DNA from: Lumbricus terrestris
Taxonomy: Eukaryota > Annelida > Clitellata > Crassiclitellata > Lumbricidae
DNA length: 64,000 nt
NCBI GenBank assembly: GCA_949752735.1
Contig: OX457050.1
Span: 43,899,284-43,963,283 of the forward strand
Reading direction: 5' to 3'
The notes beneath the pieces are model-generated. The model made no database searches, was not told the DNA's origin, and worked only from the letters and a program-made list of their open reading frames with translations. The position numbers and the translations under genes were made by a program. Below, one piece after another: positions 1-10,465 of this stretch (positions within the stretch are counted from its first letter, which is position 1; each line of letters begins with the position of its first letter).

Positions 1-340
1 TATCAGCTTGGTTCAATGCTAATTCCCTATCTCTTAACGTTAAAAAATCTAATTACATTATATTCTCTAGTATGGGTAAGAAGATCCCTGAAGAACCTTC
101 TAAAAGTATTATTCTTAACAATATCCCTATTAACCGGGTATCTCAGACTAAATTTTTGGGGTTGATCATCGACGAGCACCTTAATTGGAAATCCCACATT
201 ACCCTTGTCAAGAATAAGATTGCTAAATCTATTGGAATAATTAACAGGCTCAAAAATGTTCTTCCCTTCCCCACACTTAAAACTCTTTATAATACCTTTG
301 TCTTACCTTATCTTAACTATGGTGTTATCATCTGGGCCGG
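1..340 (+). pseudogene. Non-LTR retrotransposon RT, C-terminal part (5' piece)
   Basis: The frame read from about position 72 has the RT thumb pattern of CR1/Jockey-group LINEs: FLGLIIDEHLNWKSHI, then a YNTFVLPYLNYGVIIWAG-type segment. The copy starts outside the window and is cut at 340 by a fold-back element. The same frame resumes at 1517-1518 on the other side when one copy of the CCGG target site is counted, so this and 1517-1937 are one interrupted gene. The clade is not assignable from this fragment. Confidence 0.8.
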
Positions 341-1512
341 TGTAAAGGTTTCAAATTACCCCCTCCTAAACATTACCCCCCGGTAACTTGAAACCGGTTT
401 CAAGTTACCCCCTAGGGGTAATCTGAAACCGGTTTCATCCTACCCCCCGGTTTCAGGTTACCCCCTCTGAATTCCGAATGAATTCCGTATATCCAGCTTC
501 CATTTCACCTACAGAGAACCTTCATCCAGCTTCCATTTCACCTACAGAGAACATTCATCCAGCTTCTATTGCACATACAGAGAACCATCATCCAGCTTCC
601 AATTTTCAAGCGTCGTTTTCGTCAATCCAGCTTCTATTTCGCTTACAGAGAGCCTTCATTCAGCTTCCATTGCACCTACAGAGAACCTTCATCCAACTTC
701 CATTTCTCAAGCGTCGTTTTCTTCAATCCAGCTTCCATTTCACCTACAGAGAACCTTCATCCAGCTTCCATTTCAACTACAGAGAACCTTCATCCAGCTT
801 CCATTTTATATACAGAGAACCTTCATCCAGCTTCCATTTCTCAAGCGTCGTTTTCGTCAATCCAGCTTCTATTTCGCTTACAGAGAGCCTTCATTCAGCT
901 TCCATTGCACCTACAGAGAACCTTCATCCAACTTCCATTTCTCAAGCGTTGTTTTCTTCAATCCAGCTTCCATTTCACCTACAGAGAACCTTCATCCAGC
1001 TTCCATTTTAACTACAGAGAACCTTCATCCAGCTTCCATTTTATATACAGAGAACCTTCATTCAGCTTCCATTTCACAAAAGTTGTTTTCGTCAATCCAT
1101 TTAACTGAGTGTTAGACATCAAAAACTCAGAAGCTGGATTGACGAAGACAACGTTTGAGAAATGGAAGCTGGATCAAGGTTCTCTAGAGGGGAAATAGAA
1201 CCTGGATTGACGAAAACAACGCTTGAGAAATTTAAGTTGGATTAAGGTTCTCTTGTTGAGAAATGGAAGCTGGATGAAGGTTCTCTAGAGGTGAAATAGA
1301 AGCTGGATAAAGGTTCTCTAGAGGTGAAATAGAAGCTGGATGAATGTATTATATGGGGGTAACCTGAAACCGTAGGGGGTAGGATGAAACCGGTTTGAGA
1401 TTACCCCCGAGGGTAATTTGAAACCGGTTTCAGATTACCGGGGGGTAATCTGAATCCGGTTTCAAGTTACCGGGGGGTAATGTTTAGGAGGGGGTAATTT
1501 GAAACCTTTACA
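341..1512. mobile_element. Fold-back/MITE element A (TGTAAAGGTTTC ends) in a LINE
   Basis: Both ends carry the same inverted sequence starting TGTAAAGGTTTCAAATTACC and continuing about 130 bp as short GAAACCGGTTTC/GGTAA/TTACCCCC subrepeats. CCGG flanks the element on both sides (337-340, 1513-1516). Removing the element and one CCGG restores the RT frame, so CCGG is probably a 4-bp TSD. The inside is a minisatellite with ATCCAGCTTCCATTTC in the left half and its complement in the right half. No transposase is encoded. Confidence 0.85.
478..1350. repeat. ATCCAGCTTCCATTTC minisatellite inside element A
   Basis: Units of roughly 30-36 bp repeat the core ATCCAGCTTCYATTTC, alternating with linkers such as ACCTACAGAGAACCTTC and TCAAGCGTCGTTTTCGTCA. 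A larger block of about 250 bp is itself duplicated (compare 600-860 with 850-1110). From about 1120 the core runs in reverse complement, making a large imperfect palindrome. The long open frames here are only translations of the repeat. Confidence 0.9.
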
Positions 1513-1516
1513 CCGG

Positions 1517-2233
1517 TGGATACAAAACCCACCTTGTACCTCTTCTATTATTACAGAAACGTGCAGTTAGAATTATCTCTGGTTCCCATTATCTGGCTGC
1601 CTCTGTTAGCCTTTTTAAAAATCTTGAATTGCTAACGGTTTATGACTTATTCAAACTCCAACTTTCAGTATTTATGCACCGTCATCAGAATCAATTACTG
1701 CCTAGTCTATTTAAGGACTATTTTATAACTAACGCCTCTGTTCACAGCTATAACACTAGATCACGTTTGAATATACACCTCAATTCATGCAATACTAACA
1801 CTAAACAACACACTGTTAGATTCTCAGGCACCAAACTTTGGAACTCTATTGATCCCAACATTCGCTCCATTACTTCTCTTAATTCATTTAAGTCGACATA
1901 TAAAAAACATCTGCTTAAAACAACTGACTCTATGTAGACTCTAATTAAGTTATCTACGTAACATGTGACTTACCTATCGATTCTTCCTACTTTTTCACGC
2001 TATTATTGTTTGTACCTTATAATGTGGGGACGACTAGATAAGCGTCAGCTTCTTCTCTCCACGAGTCGATTCTTCTTGCTACACTGCTCTATTATCTACT
2101 GTTCAATGCACACCTCAAATCCTTTCTGTCTATTTTTCTGTTTCATTATAATTATGTACCAAGATATTATGCATTGTGATAATAGTATGTTTATTCTGAA
2201 TCGATTCAATAAAATTTGATTTGATTTGATTTG
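1517..2233 (+). pseudogene. Non-LTR retrotransposon RT end and 3' UTR (3' piece)
   Basis: Continuation of the RT at 1-340. The frame reads an LQKRAVRIISG-type segment, then at 1629-1937 the usual LINE tail pattern of a YNTRS-type motif, FSGTKLWNSI and FKSTYKKHLL, ending in TAG at 1935-1937. The 3' UTR ends in a short (ATTTG)n run at about 2212-2233, a typical LINE microsatellite tail. Downstream DNA immediately becomes zinc-finger relic sequence, which marks the insertion boundary. Confidence 0.8.
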
Positions 2234-2235
2234 AA

Positions 2236-2632
2236 ATGTCAGTTGTGTGAGCTTGAAAGTAATCTTAAAAGACGACATTCTCAAGCACTTCAAATAGGAA
2301 ACGTGTAAAAGAATCCACACACTCATAATAATAGAATTCACACGGGCGAGAAAACATCATTTAAAAAATCATGTGCGAAAACTGCATAATCATGTTGGAA
2401 GTATGCCATTCAATATTAACTGGTGAAATCAAAATGTCAGTTGTGTGAGCTTGAAAGTAATCTTAAAAGACGACATTCTCAAGCACTTCAAATAGGAAAC
2501 GTGTAAAAGAATCCACACACTCATAATAATAGAATTCACACGGGCGAGAAAACATCATTTAAAAAATCATGTGCGAAAACTGCATAATCATGTTGGAAGT
2601 ATGCCATTCAATATTAACTGGTGAAATCACAT
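2236..2632 (+). pseudogene. C2H2 zinc-finger relic, tandemly duplicated (198 bp)
   Basis: Two near-identical 198-bp direct copies start at 2236 and 2434. On the plus strand each reads finger remnants (KCQLCE, LKRRHSQ, RIHTGEKT) broken by stops. The phrases match the fingers of the ZNF genes at 5.2 kb and 42.4 kb, but on the opposite strand. This is dead finger-array sequence that duplicated after decay. Confidence 0.7.
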
Positions 2633-2639
2633 TCTGGAG

Positions 2640-3426
2640 AGAAATAATACTACTGCTTGATGATATCGTGTGTGACAGCAGATGAAGTCTTGTGGCATTA
2701 TTAAACATTATAAGTTTCAGATGCACTTTGTCTGAGAATGCCATTGGAAAACTTGATATAGCCTGCTTGGAATGTTTCTGCTACAGTTTATTTCCTTTCT
2801 TTTGCACTTTAACAGTTTCAGAATTTCTAAAAATCTACCACTTACAAAAGTTGAATAATGTTGTCATTCAGTTTTTTTATATAATTTACCTTTGGCATAG
2901 GCATATTGAAATTATGAAAGTGGTCCAACATGAATGGCACTGATTCTGATAAATATTGACGAACTGTAGTCGCTGTTCCATGGAAAAATTTCATGAAATA
3001 GTATGCATGTCTTAAATATAATGTGATGAAAGAATAATAATAATTTCTAATGCAATAGCCTACATAAGGACACCTAAATTTTGTTAATGCCATCCTCACA
3101 AACCTCAGAAATTCATATGAAAGTCAGACAACCATTAAAAAAACATAGGTAAAGTGGAGCAAGTAAGTTTTAGTTAAGAGCAAAGGACACTTTTACTAGA
3201 TAAAAAAACATACTTCCCAGCCGATCGAAAAGATATGCGACCTTTGCCAGACTTACAATGTATGGTCATGGGAGATAAGTATGATGGCATGCAGATGACC
3301 TTTGAATGCTTTGTAAATGTAATATATAGCTTGAAGCGAATACGTTCACAGGTAGTAAATCGGTAGAGAACGAAGTGCAGGTGTGATAATTACGGTCTTC
3401 GTAAGAGAGTTCAAGAATGTTTTGCA
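2640..3426. other. Unannotated spacer
   Basis: AT-rich unique DNA. Short open frames at 2692-2943 and 2842-3099 overlap on opposite strands and show no recognisable domain. A GCCGATCGAAAAGA string at 3219 also occurs near 9740 in a zinc-finger-proximal segment. Confidence 0.5.
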
Positions 3427-3434
3427 GCCTGATG

Positions 3435-3968
3435 GGTTATTATAGGACAAAATGGTAGCGAACAAAATGGTACGGACAAAATGGTACGGACAAAACGGTA
3501 TGGATAAATTGAAGCTGGATGAAGGTATTTTTTGCTGAAATAGAGGGTGGATGGATTTTTGTGGCTGAAATACAGCTCTATTGAAGAAAAAAGCTTGAGA
3601 AAAAGAATACGGATTGACGAAAAAAATGCTTGAGAAATGGAAGCTGGATTGATGTCTTTCATTCATGTGTTTCATGATGTATCCAGCTTCAATTTCAGCC
3701 ATAAGATTCTTTAAACCAACCTCCAATTGTAATGCATCTTTCATTAATCCAGCTTCTATTTCAGCTATGAAAATACCCTGATACAGCTTCTATATCTAAA
3801 GCGTTATTTTCATCAATCCAGCTTCCATTTCATATATGAAAATATCCACGCAGAGCCTTCATCTAGCTTCCATTTCACGTGTGTCTTTTCATTAATTCAG
3901 CTTCCAATTCATATATAAAAATTCACTATTCCAGTTTCATTTCATCCATACCATTTTGTCCGGTCACC
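3435..3968. mobile_element. Fold-back/MITE element B (GGACAAAATGGTA ends)
   Basis: The left end is GGTTATAGGACAAAATGG and the right end, complemented, is GGTGACCGGACAAAATGG. GCCTGATG (3427-3434) and CCCTGATG (3969-3976) flank it, an 8-bp TSD with one mismatch. Three to four copies of GGACAAAATGGTACG sit at the left end. The interior is the core minisatellite, reverse-complemented in the left half and direct in the right half, turning over near 3665. Confidence 0.75.
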
Positions 3969-3976
3969 CCCTGATG

Positions 3977-4800
3977 CAGTACAAGTTAAATGAAGCGGTG
4001 TTCATTGAGTGACACAGTAGAGTGACAACGATTGGTGAAACAAATGGATGTATTTCTCACGTGAAAAATGAAAATGGTTCTTGCGTGATTAAGAATAGTT
4101 TTGCCTCTAACGGAAACATATTAAGTTGACAAGCGGACTAGATTATTTCTCAAAAGCTAGAAATTGGAAAATGACAACTTGTGATCTCATAGCCTTCTTG
4201 GAAATCTTACTTTATGCACTATAATAATTATAGGCTAGCAGTTGGGTAAAGGCCTATAGATGAAGTTTAGATTCAGAACACATTCTTCTAATATTGATTT
4301 ATCGGGATGAAAATAGAATATTCACACAGAATGCAAGTATATGCATCTAGAAGACATGAACATTATTTAATAAATTAAGAAATGCGTAGACATGATAAAT
4401 AGCAAGGCCTGGTCTAATAGTCTCACAAAATTATGCACATCAACCAGCTTCTTGTGACATCAAGTTTTTATGTTGTTAGATTCGAGACTTGACAACAAAG
4501 GTTATCGAAGACTTGAACTCTGAACGGAATACTGTACATCATCCACGGTCAATAGTTACACATTTCATAATAGCATTTAGTAAAATGTCAGTGCTGCAGT
4601 GAAAATGGGGAAGTTTGACATTTTCGACACCGCAATTATACTTCTTGCTAGGAAACTGAATCTTTGAATTAAAATTATAAGAATCTGTCAGTAGACTATG
4701 TAGGCTATCCCATCACTATAACGAATGACGTGTCTCCAACTTTCCTCAACTTCATGAAGTTCATATAGACGAATATATTTTTATTTGATGACAAAAACAA
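3977..4800. other. Spacer downstream of the first zinc-finger gene
   Basis: Unique AT-rich sequence with no convincing coding region. TTTATT at 4780-4785 would be an AATAAA polyadenylation signal on the minus strand, about 20 bp past the last in-frame stop of the zinc-finger frame. Confidence 0.5.
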
Positions 4801-4802
4801 AA

Positions 4803-5213
4803 TCACTTCATGACTATAAATAATTCATCAGGTGGAGAAAAGCGATGGCTGGAACAATGCTTCAGAAATTCCATCTCAATTTCAAACATTTTATCACATG
4901 TACCACATCCAAAAGAATTTTCCACAAAAGGTTTTTTATCCCCAGGCAATTTGATGTTGTTAGTGAGAAAACGTTTTCCAGGACTACGTCTTGGATGCGA
5001 ACTTGTCATTTCATTGCACTCACGTTGCACGTTTCCTGAGAAGCGTTCTCGTGAAATGTTATGAGAGGTGCCGGCATTAACCAAGGTTACGAATGGAACA
5101 TAAAGATCAGCATTTGATTCATTTTCCAGTTTATGATCCTGTATTCCTCCACGGAACTTTCCAATGAGCTGTTTGGTTGAAGAACTTTCCACATGAATAG
5201 GTTTCCTGTAAGT
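4803..5213 (-). pseudogene. Conserved C-terminal region of ZNF gene 1, beyond a TGA
   Basis: This lies in the same frame as the finger array at 5214-6236 but after a single TGA (5214-5216). It contains a spacer with SSSTKQL, then a final C2H2 unit ([26 protein letters not shown]). The paralogue at 42.4 kb has the same tail joined to its array without a stop ([26 protein letters not shown]). The tail was therefore ancestrally part of the protein. Either gene 1 has lost it by a nonsense change or the stop is a sequencing or allelic difference. Confidence 0.75.
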
Positions 5214-6236
5214 TCATTGCTTTTCAGTCACATGAGATCTTCTGTGTTGTTTTAGACTTCCAGGAAAGCTGAATCCTTTATTACAAACCACGCATATGAA
5301 TGGCTTTTCTCCAGTGTGAGTTCTCATGTGGTTTTTCAGAGCAGAACCTTGAATAAATGTCTTCTGGCATAATAGGCATTTAAACGGTTTCTCACCAGAA
5401 TGGGTTCTCATGTGGATTTTCAAACCAAAACCTTGAGTAAATGTTTTCTGACATATCTGGCATTCAAATGGTTTTTCCCCAGTATGGATCCTCATGTGTA
5501 CTTTCAGATCACCACCCTGAGTAAACGATTGTTGACATAACTGGCATTTAAATGGTTTCTCACCAGTATGGGTCCTCATGGTGTGGACTTTCAGATGAAA
5601 ACCTTGAGTAAATGTTTTCTGACACAACTGGCATTGAAATGGTTTCTCTCCAGTATGGGTTCTCATGTGGATTTTCAGACCACAACCTTGAATAAATGTT
5701 TTCTGACAAAACTGGCATTTAAATGGTTTCTCCCCAGTATGGACCCTCATATGTACTGTCAGATCACCACTGTGAGTAAATGATTTTTGACATAACTGGC
5801 AGTTGAATGGTTTCTCACCAGTATGGGATCTTATGTGACATTTTAGACCAAAACGTTGAGTAAATGATTTCTGACAGAAGTAACATTTGTATAGTTTTTC
5901 TCCAGTATGGGTTCTTATATGCAGTTTCAGAGAGAAACCTCTAGTAAATGATTTCTCACATAACGTACATTCATATGGTTTCTCCCAAGCATGGGTTCTC
6001 ATGTGTGTTTTCAGATTACCACCTGTAGTACATGTTTTCTTTCCAGTGTGGATTCTCAGAGCACAATCATGAGTAAATGATTCCTGGCATAACTTGCACT
6101 TGTATGGCTTCTCTCTAGTATTTTTGGTTCTCATGTTAACTTTCAGATTAGATCCTGTGAAAATTATTTTCTGACATAACTGACACCTGCATGCTCTCTG
6201 TGAAGTATGAGTTCTCAAAGTTTTTGCAGACCACAA
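5214..6236 (-). CDS. C2H2 zinc-finger protein, copy 1 (finger-array exon)
   Basis: Nine canonical C-x2-C-x12-H-x3-H fingers are joined by TGEKPF/TGEKPY linkers, preceded by two degenerate fingers (one has N for the first histidine, one is cut short and fused). One finger has an H-x4-H spacing from a 3-bp insertion (HTMRTH). Such arrays bind DNA in the nucleus. The frame is open from 6236 but has no ATG near its start, so an upstream exon or an older start is implied. The frame stops at TGA before the conserved C-terminal finger. It is a paralogue of 42409-43569. No KRAB, SCAN or BTB domain is visible in this window. It could be a transcribed gene with a truncated product or an early pseudogene. 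Confidence 0.8.
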   Translation of the reverse strand: MWSAKTLRTHTSQRACRCQLCQKIIFTGSNLKVNMRTKNTREKPYKCKLCQESFTHDCALRIHTGKKTCTTGGNLKTHMRTHAWEKPYECTLCEKSFTRGFSLKLHIRTHTGEKLYKCYFCQKSFTQRFGLKCHIRSHTGEKPFNCQLCQKSFTHSGDLTVHMRVHTGEKPFKCQFCQKTFIQGCGLKIHMRTHTGEKPFQCQLCQKTFTQGFHLKVHTMRTHTGEKPFKCQLCQQSFTQGGDLKVHMRIHTGEKPFECQICQKTFTQGFGLKIHMRTHSGEKPFKCLLCQKTFIQGSALKNHMRTHTGEKPFICVVCNKGFSFPGSLKQHRRSHVTEKQ

Positions 6237-6514
6237 TAATCAAGTGAAAATTTCTGAAATAACTGACATTTGTTTCGTTTTGCTTATGTCGTTTCAGTAC
6301 ATGTATGTACTTGTATGGCTTCTCTCTAGTATTTTTGGTTCTCATGTTAACTTTCAGATTAGATCCTGTGAAAATTATTTTCTGACATAACTGACACCTG
6401 CATGCTCTCTGTGAAGTATGAGTTCTCAAAGTTTTTGCAGACCACAATAATCAAGTGAAAATTTCTGAAATAACTGACATTTGTTTCGTTTTGCTTATGT
6501 CGTTTCAGTACATG
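6098..6514. repeat. 211-bp tandem duplication at the 5' edge of ZNF copy 1
   Basis: The segment 6098-6303 recurs at 6309-6514 with no differences that I can see. It spans the degenerate first fingers and upstream sequence, so the N-terminal region is doubled. The lack of divergence points to a recent event or an assembly artefact. Confidence 0.85.
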
Positions 6515-7600
6515 ACAGGTACTTTCTGACATAATTGACATTTTATAGTCTTTCAGAGTACACGATATCTGACATTAATGCACTTTGTATGGTAACTTCG
6601 TAGTCTGAATAATTTTTATCTTGTGTCTTTTCTCATCACCACGGTGAATAGATTGTCACATATCTAAAATTTGTATGGTTGCTTTCCAGTATGCTTCTCA
6701 TAGGATCTGTGAGAATTTCCGTTTGGACATAAAATTTATGAAGTAAATGATGCTTCTGCAGATTTTCTCCAAAGCTGGTTATGTGGCTTTTAAGTTACCA
6801 GAATGCGTCACGATTCTTTGGAATTGTTTGGCGTTTCTTCTGCTTGGGAGTATCCGTTTGAGAGCAGATGTATTTCTGCTTTGGTTAGTGCACTTGCAAC
6901 TTTTTACGTTTTTATTTCATCAGTAAAAGTTCCTTTGATATAAAATAAGAAATTGCCCAAAGAGAAAACCGTTAACGAATATTGAAGTCGTGAGTTTTTG
7001 CTTAGAAGGCATACTCTTTTGTTCTTCTTCAGTAGCAGTGTTAACAGACGACTCTAATGTTGCCTTCGGTGAAGATCATTGAGATGTAGTAGGCTTTCTC
7101 ACTGTGACTTCTAACATAAAGCACTCGTTAAAAAAACTTCTGGCATCTATTAAGACAAGGAACAGAAAAACATGGGAGTTAGTTTTATGGAATAAAACAA
7201 ATTTAAGAACTGTCTAAAACTGGTGGCTAATTTCTGTTTCATAAATGTCAGACTGATTTCTAGCCTCGTTATGAATACCTAATCGTGCATGCATATATTG
7301 CAGACAGAGTTTCAGTATTTTAATTCCCACATCTATACTATATCTACACTGATCACTGACCACATAAACAATGACCGACGCATATCGGTAGATGTTACTG
7401 GATAACATATTCACAAACATTTAGACTAATTTACTCCTTAATGCTTATTGAAAACATCTCTGATCATTTACGAATTATATGAACTGACATTTGTAAGGTT
7501 TCACCCCAGCATAGGTTCTCATGCTTGCGTTTTGATGATAACCTAGAATAACCTAGAGTAAATGATCATTGACATTGCAGGTACTTGCATAATTTTTCAC
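6515..7600 (-). pseudogene. Decayed upstream fingers and possible 5' exon relic of ZNF copy 1
   Basis: The stretch 6530-6800 and a short piece at 7490-7580 read as broken fingers on the minus strand (recognisable TCTCCAGTATG.. linkers and CATAAC..CATTT Cys-pair phrases). Around 6960-7150 the minus strand is rich in coding-like codons just after a polypyrimidine-AG acceptor-like sequence (TCTTAATAG at about 7152). The corresponding place at 44.0-44.1 kb upstream of ZNF copy 2 is similar. Stops interrupt all frames. This is a weak homology reading by eye. Confidence 0.45.
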
Positions 7601-8051
7601 CAGTCCAGCTTCGATTTCAGCCAGATTGTTTTCATGAATACCGCATCTATTTCAGTAAAAATAATGTCACTGATCCAACTAACATTTAGCAAAGATTCTT
7701 GTCATCAATCCACCTCGCATTTGGCCAACCCTAAAACTTATGCAACTACGAATAATTTACGACGCTAAATACACGTTTACTAAGATGCCTATATGGAAGC
7801 TGAACTGTACTGTAAAAAATTGTAGTTTGATTCATAAAAACAATTATTTCATTTATTTATTTTATTTATTTTTCCTGAACCAAAACAACGAACAAACATG
7901 ATGCAATTACGGCAGTGAACAATATTTTAACATAATTTGGTTAAGAAGGGGAGACCCAGAAGGTATGGACAATCCCGCTAATAGGGCCACCCATTATTCA
8001 TGTAAATTATTATTTTTTAAACATGACAGCACATTCAATCGCAGGAATATA
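7601..8051. other. Degenerate core-repeat patch and AT-rich spacer
   Basis: Positions 7600-7720 hold two or three worn copies of the CCAGCTTCNATTTCA core without visible terminal repeats. The rest is AT-rich with no gene. A GGGGAGACCCAGAAGGTATGG string near 7949 looks like an old retrotransposon scrap but cannot be assigned. Confidence 0.45.
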
Positions 8052-9278
8052 GGTAATTGTGCAGTTTAGCGTCCCAAATTATTTTCATGTGCAGCTTAGT
8101 GTCTCAAATTATTTTAACCATTTATTTGAAATAATAACTGAAATACATTATACAAGAACACATATTTATTTGAGGAAATCATAAAATGTGTGCATTAAAA
8201 CCTCAAGGAAGGCTCTAAACGGGGTAACTTTAAACGTGCATACAGCTTCTATTTCAAATCTAAGAATACAGTCCATCAAGCCTCTGTTTCTCGTTCGTTA
8301 TACGTCAATACAGCTTCCATTTCAGATATAAAAATACCTTCATCCAGTTTCTATTTCTTATGCATCATTTTCTTCAATCCAGCTTCTATTTCACCGGTAA
8401 AAACCTTCATCCGGCCTCCATTTGTCTTGTGTTTTTTATCAGTCCAGCCTCCATTTCACCTGTAAAAACTTTTATCCAGCTTCCGTTTCTCATAAGTATA
8501 AGTAAGTGATGGAAATAAAAAATAGTTAAAATAATCTGGTATGGTGAAAGTAATTTGGGATGATAAACTGGGTACTTGTCGGTTAATTCACCGCCACACA
8601 CAGAAATCCAGTGTTGTTATTTTTAATCAATCCAACTATCCAACTTCTAGTTTGACGAGAATCGTTTCCAACGATCCAGCTTCTGTTTAGGCAAGATTTT
8701 TTTTATAAATCCCGCTTCTATTTCGTCAGAAAATATTTTTTCATCAATATAACTTAGAATTAATTGAACATGAGGTAATTGGGTAGTTTAGCGTCCCAAA
8801 TTATTCAGGTTATTGCTGAGGCTTGGAATTTCTCGTCAATCCAGCTTCTATTTTATCAAAACTGGAACCTTCATCCAGCTTCCATTTCTTTATCGTTCTT
8901 TTCATAAATCCAGCTTCTATTTTTTTTAGATCTATAAAAACGTTCATCCAGCTTCCACTTCTTTATCCTGCTATTCGTGAATCCAGCTTCTATATCAGAT
9001 CGATGAAAACTTGTATCCAGCTTCTATTTCAACTACTATCACAGAACCTTGATCCAGCTTCCATCTTTGAAGCGTTCTTTTCATCATTTAAGCCATAAGA
9101 AATCATCAATCCAGCTTCCATTTCTACGCGATAGTTACCCCGTTTGGGACATCCTTGCGGTTTTCAAGCACACATTTTACGATTTCCTCAATTAAATATG
9201 TCTTATTGTATATGTCTTTCCGTTATTATTGCAAAGAAATAGTCAAAATAATTTGGGACGCTAAACTACCCAATTACC
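8052..9278. mobile_element. Fold-back/MITE element C (GGTAATTG..TTTAGCGTCCCAAATTATTTT ends)
   Basis: The ends are inverted copies of about 180 bp: GGTAATTGTGCAGTTTAGCG at 8052 and the complement of CGCTAAACTACCCAATTACC ending at 9278. The similarity runs inward through TGAGGAAATC and AAACGGGGTAACT. Between them lie worn copies of the ATCCAGCTTCYATTTC core. A second GGTAATTGGGTAGTTTAGCG end lies inside at about 8775, so two related elements may be nested. I see no convincing TSD. Confidence 0.75.
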
Positions 9279-10043
9279 GAACATGACTGTTCATCAATCC
9301 AGCTTTAATTTCAGCAACAATGACTGCACCAAACCTATCCCTAACCCTAACCGACCCTCACGGCGCATAACCTGAACCCTAACCGACCCTCACGACGCAT
9401 AACCTGAGCCCCTAACGCTGTGTTTCTGTGTGTGGCGGTGAATTAACCGACAAGTACCATAAACTGCACAATTACCGGAATATAAATATCATTAGGGAGA
9501 GAATAAAATTATTAATAAGCAACCGACAAATATTTTAGACTAGGCTTTGTCCAGAGGTTAAGCCTAAATGTCCTATACTTGCTGAAACTCGTGCATTGCC
9601 GAATAATTTACGCGGCGCTAAAAGGTGTTAAACGACTATACGGCAAAACCATATAAAGTAAAGAGCTGACCGTAGATTCGTATTAGAAATTGTGTGTTAA
9701 CGCAAATCCGAATAAAATTTCATTCGTACAAAATGGCGACCGATCGAAAAGACTTGGATAAACGTGTTTACCGAATCTTGCTCGAAGGGAAATAGAACAT
9801 GGCTTCACAAAGTATTATTCTGCCATCTAGGGAATATCGGAGATTGCTACATCTATAAGTCGTAATTTCCAAATTTATTGAGCGCCAATCGATGCCAATC
9901 GCAGGGCAACGTCTTATTCACGAGCGCTTTGTCTAGTCAGAAGGGTTGCCCTAAAGATTAATGAAAGGGAGGTCGTTGCCCGATCTTAAAAAGAATCAGA
10001 GTTGGCAGAGTAGCTCTGTTAAGGTGGGTGGCGTTTAGCTTGA
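9279..10043. other. Spacer with inverted partner of 8.55 kb and telomere-like hexamers
   Basis: Sequence at 9418-9480 (GTGTGTGGCGGTGAATTAAC, then CCGACAAGTACC) is the inverted partner of 8570-8610, another arm of the complex at 8.0-9.5 kb. Positions 9334-9416 hold CCCTAACCCTAACCGACCCTC repeated about twice. The segment 9720-9850 (CATTCGTACAAAATGGCGACC, GCCATCTAGGGAA) resembles 46150-46175 plus 46965-47035, supporting a duplicated ZNF locus. Confidence 0.5.
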
Positions 10044-10045
10044 GA

Positions 10046-10268
10046 GGTTTGTTTGTATGCGCACTTGTTATAGCGCCTCTTCAAGCCCTCAACTGCTACT
10101 CAGAGGCGCTCCCGACTACAGCGCGGACACTGCATCGGAGTTTCACGCCGAAGCGCTGAGCAATTGTGAGTGAAGGACTTGCCCAAGGTCCCTACGCGGC
10201 GAGGTGGATTCGATCCTCGAACCTTCCGGCTTCAAGGCAACGACGCTACCACTAGACCACCGCGCCCC
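10046..10268 (-). mobile_element. tRNA-derived SINE (minus strand)
   Basis: Read on the minus strand it begins GGGGCGCGGTGGTCTAGTGG, contains a box-B-like GGTTCGAGGATCGAATCC, and ends with AGCGCCTCTGAG..GAAGAGGCGCTATAACAAG and a (CAAA)n tail. GAGGT flanks both sides (10044-10048, 10269-10273). The plus-strand copy at 18110-18341 is the same family. The 3' part resembles the 3' UTR of the CR1-like LINE ending at 28.47 kb. Confidence 0.8.
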
Positions 10269-10284
10269 GAGGTGTCGCATAGTC

Positions 10285-10440
10285 CAGTGGTTCCCAAACT
10301 TCAGTAGGCCGCACCGACAATAATTTTTTGGTGAAACTCGCGGACCGCTAGGCCTAACTTAGGCCTAAATGGCGATGGCAAACAAAGCGATCTAAATTAT
10401 AAACAGACTAAAATATAGGCCTAAGGTTATTTACAATTAG
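10285..10440 (+). mobile_element. hAT-type element, one end only
   Basis: It starts CAGTGGTTCCCAAACTT, the familiar terminal form of Charlie-like hAT elements, followed by a GGCCGCACCGAC and CTCGCGGACCGC segment. No matching right end is seen, and LINE RT sequence starts by about 10.45 kb. It is a truncated remnant. Confidence 0.5.
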
Positions 10441-10465
10441 CCTTCATTTACATTTCTCAACTCAT

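Noticed and set aside
478..1108. Two ~178-codon frames rich in PASIS/TENLH or SSFHF
   Set aside because: Reading of the core minisatellite; the same repeat is open in more than one frame.
9334..9416. Interstitial telomere
   Set aside because: Only two adjacent CCCTAA hexamers inside a short imperfect duplication; too little for a telomeric relic.
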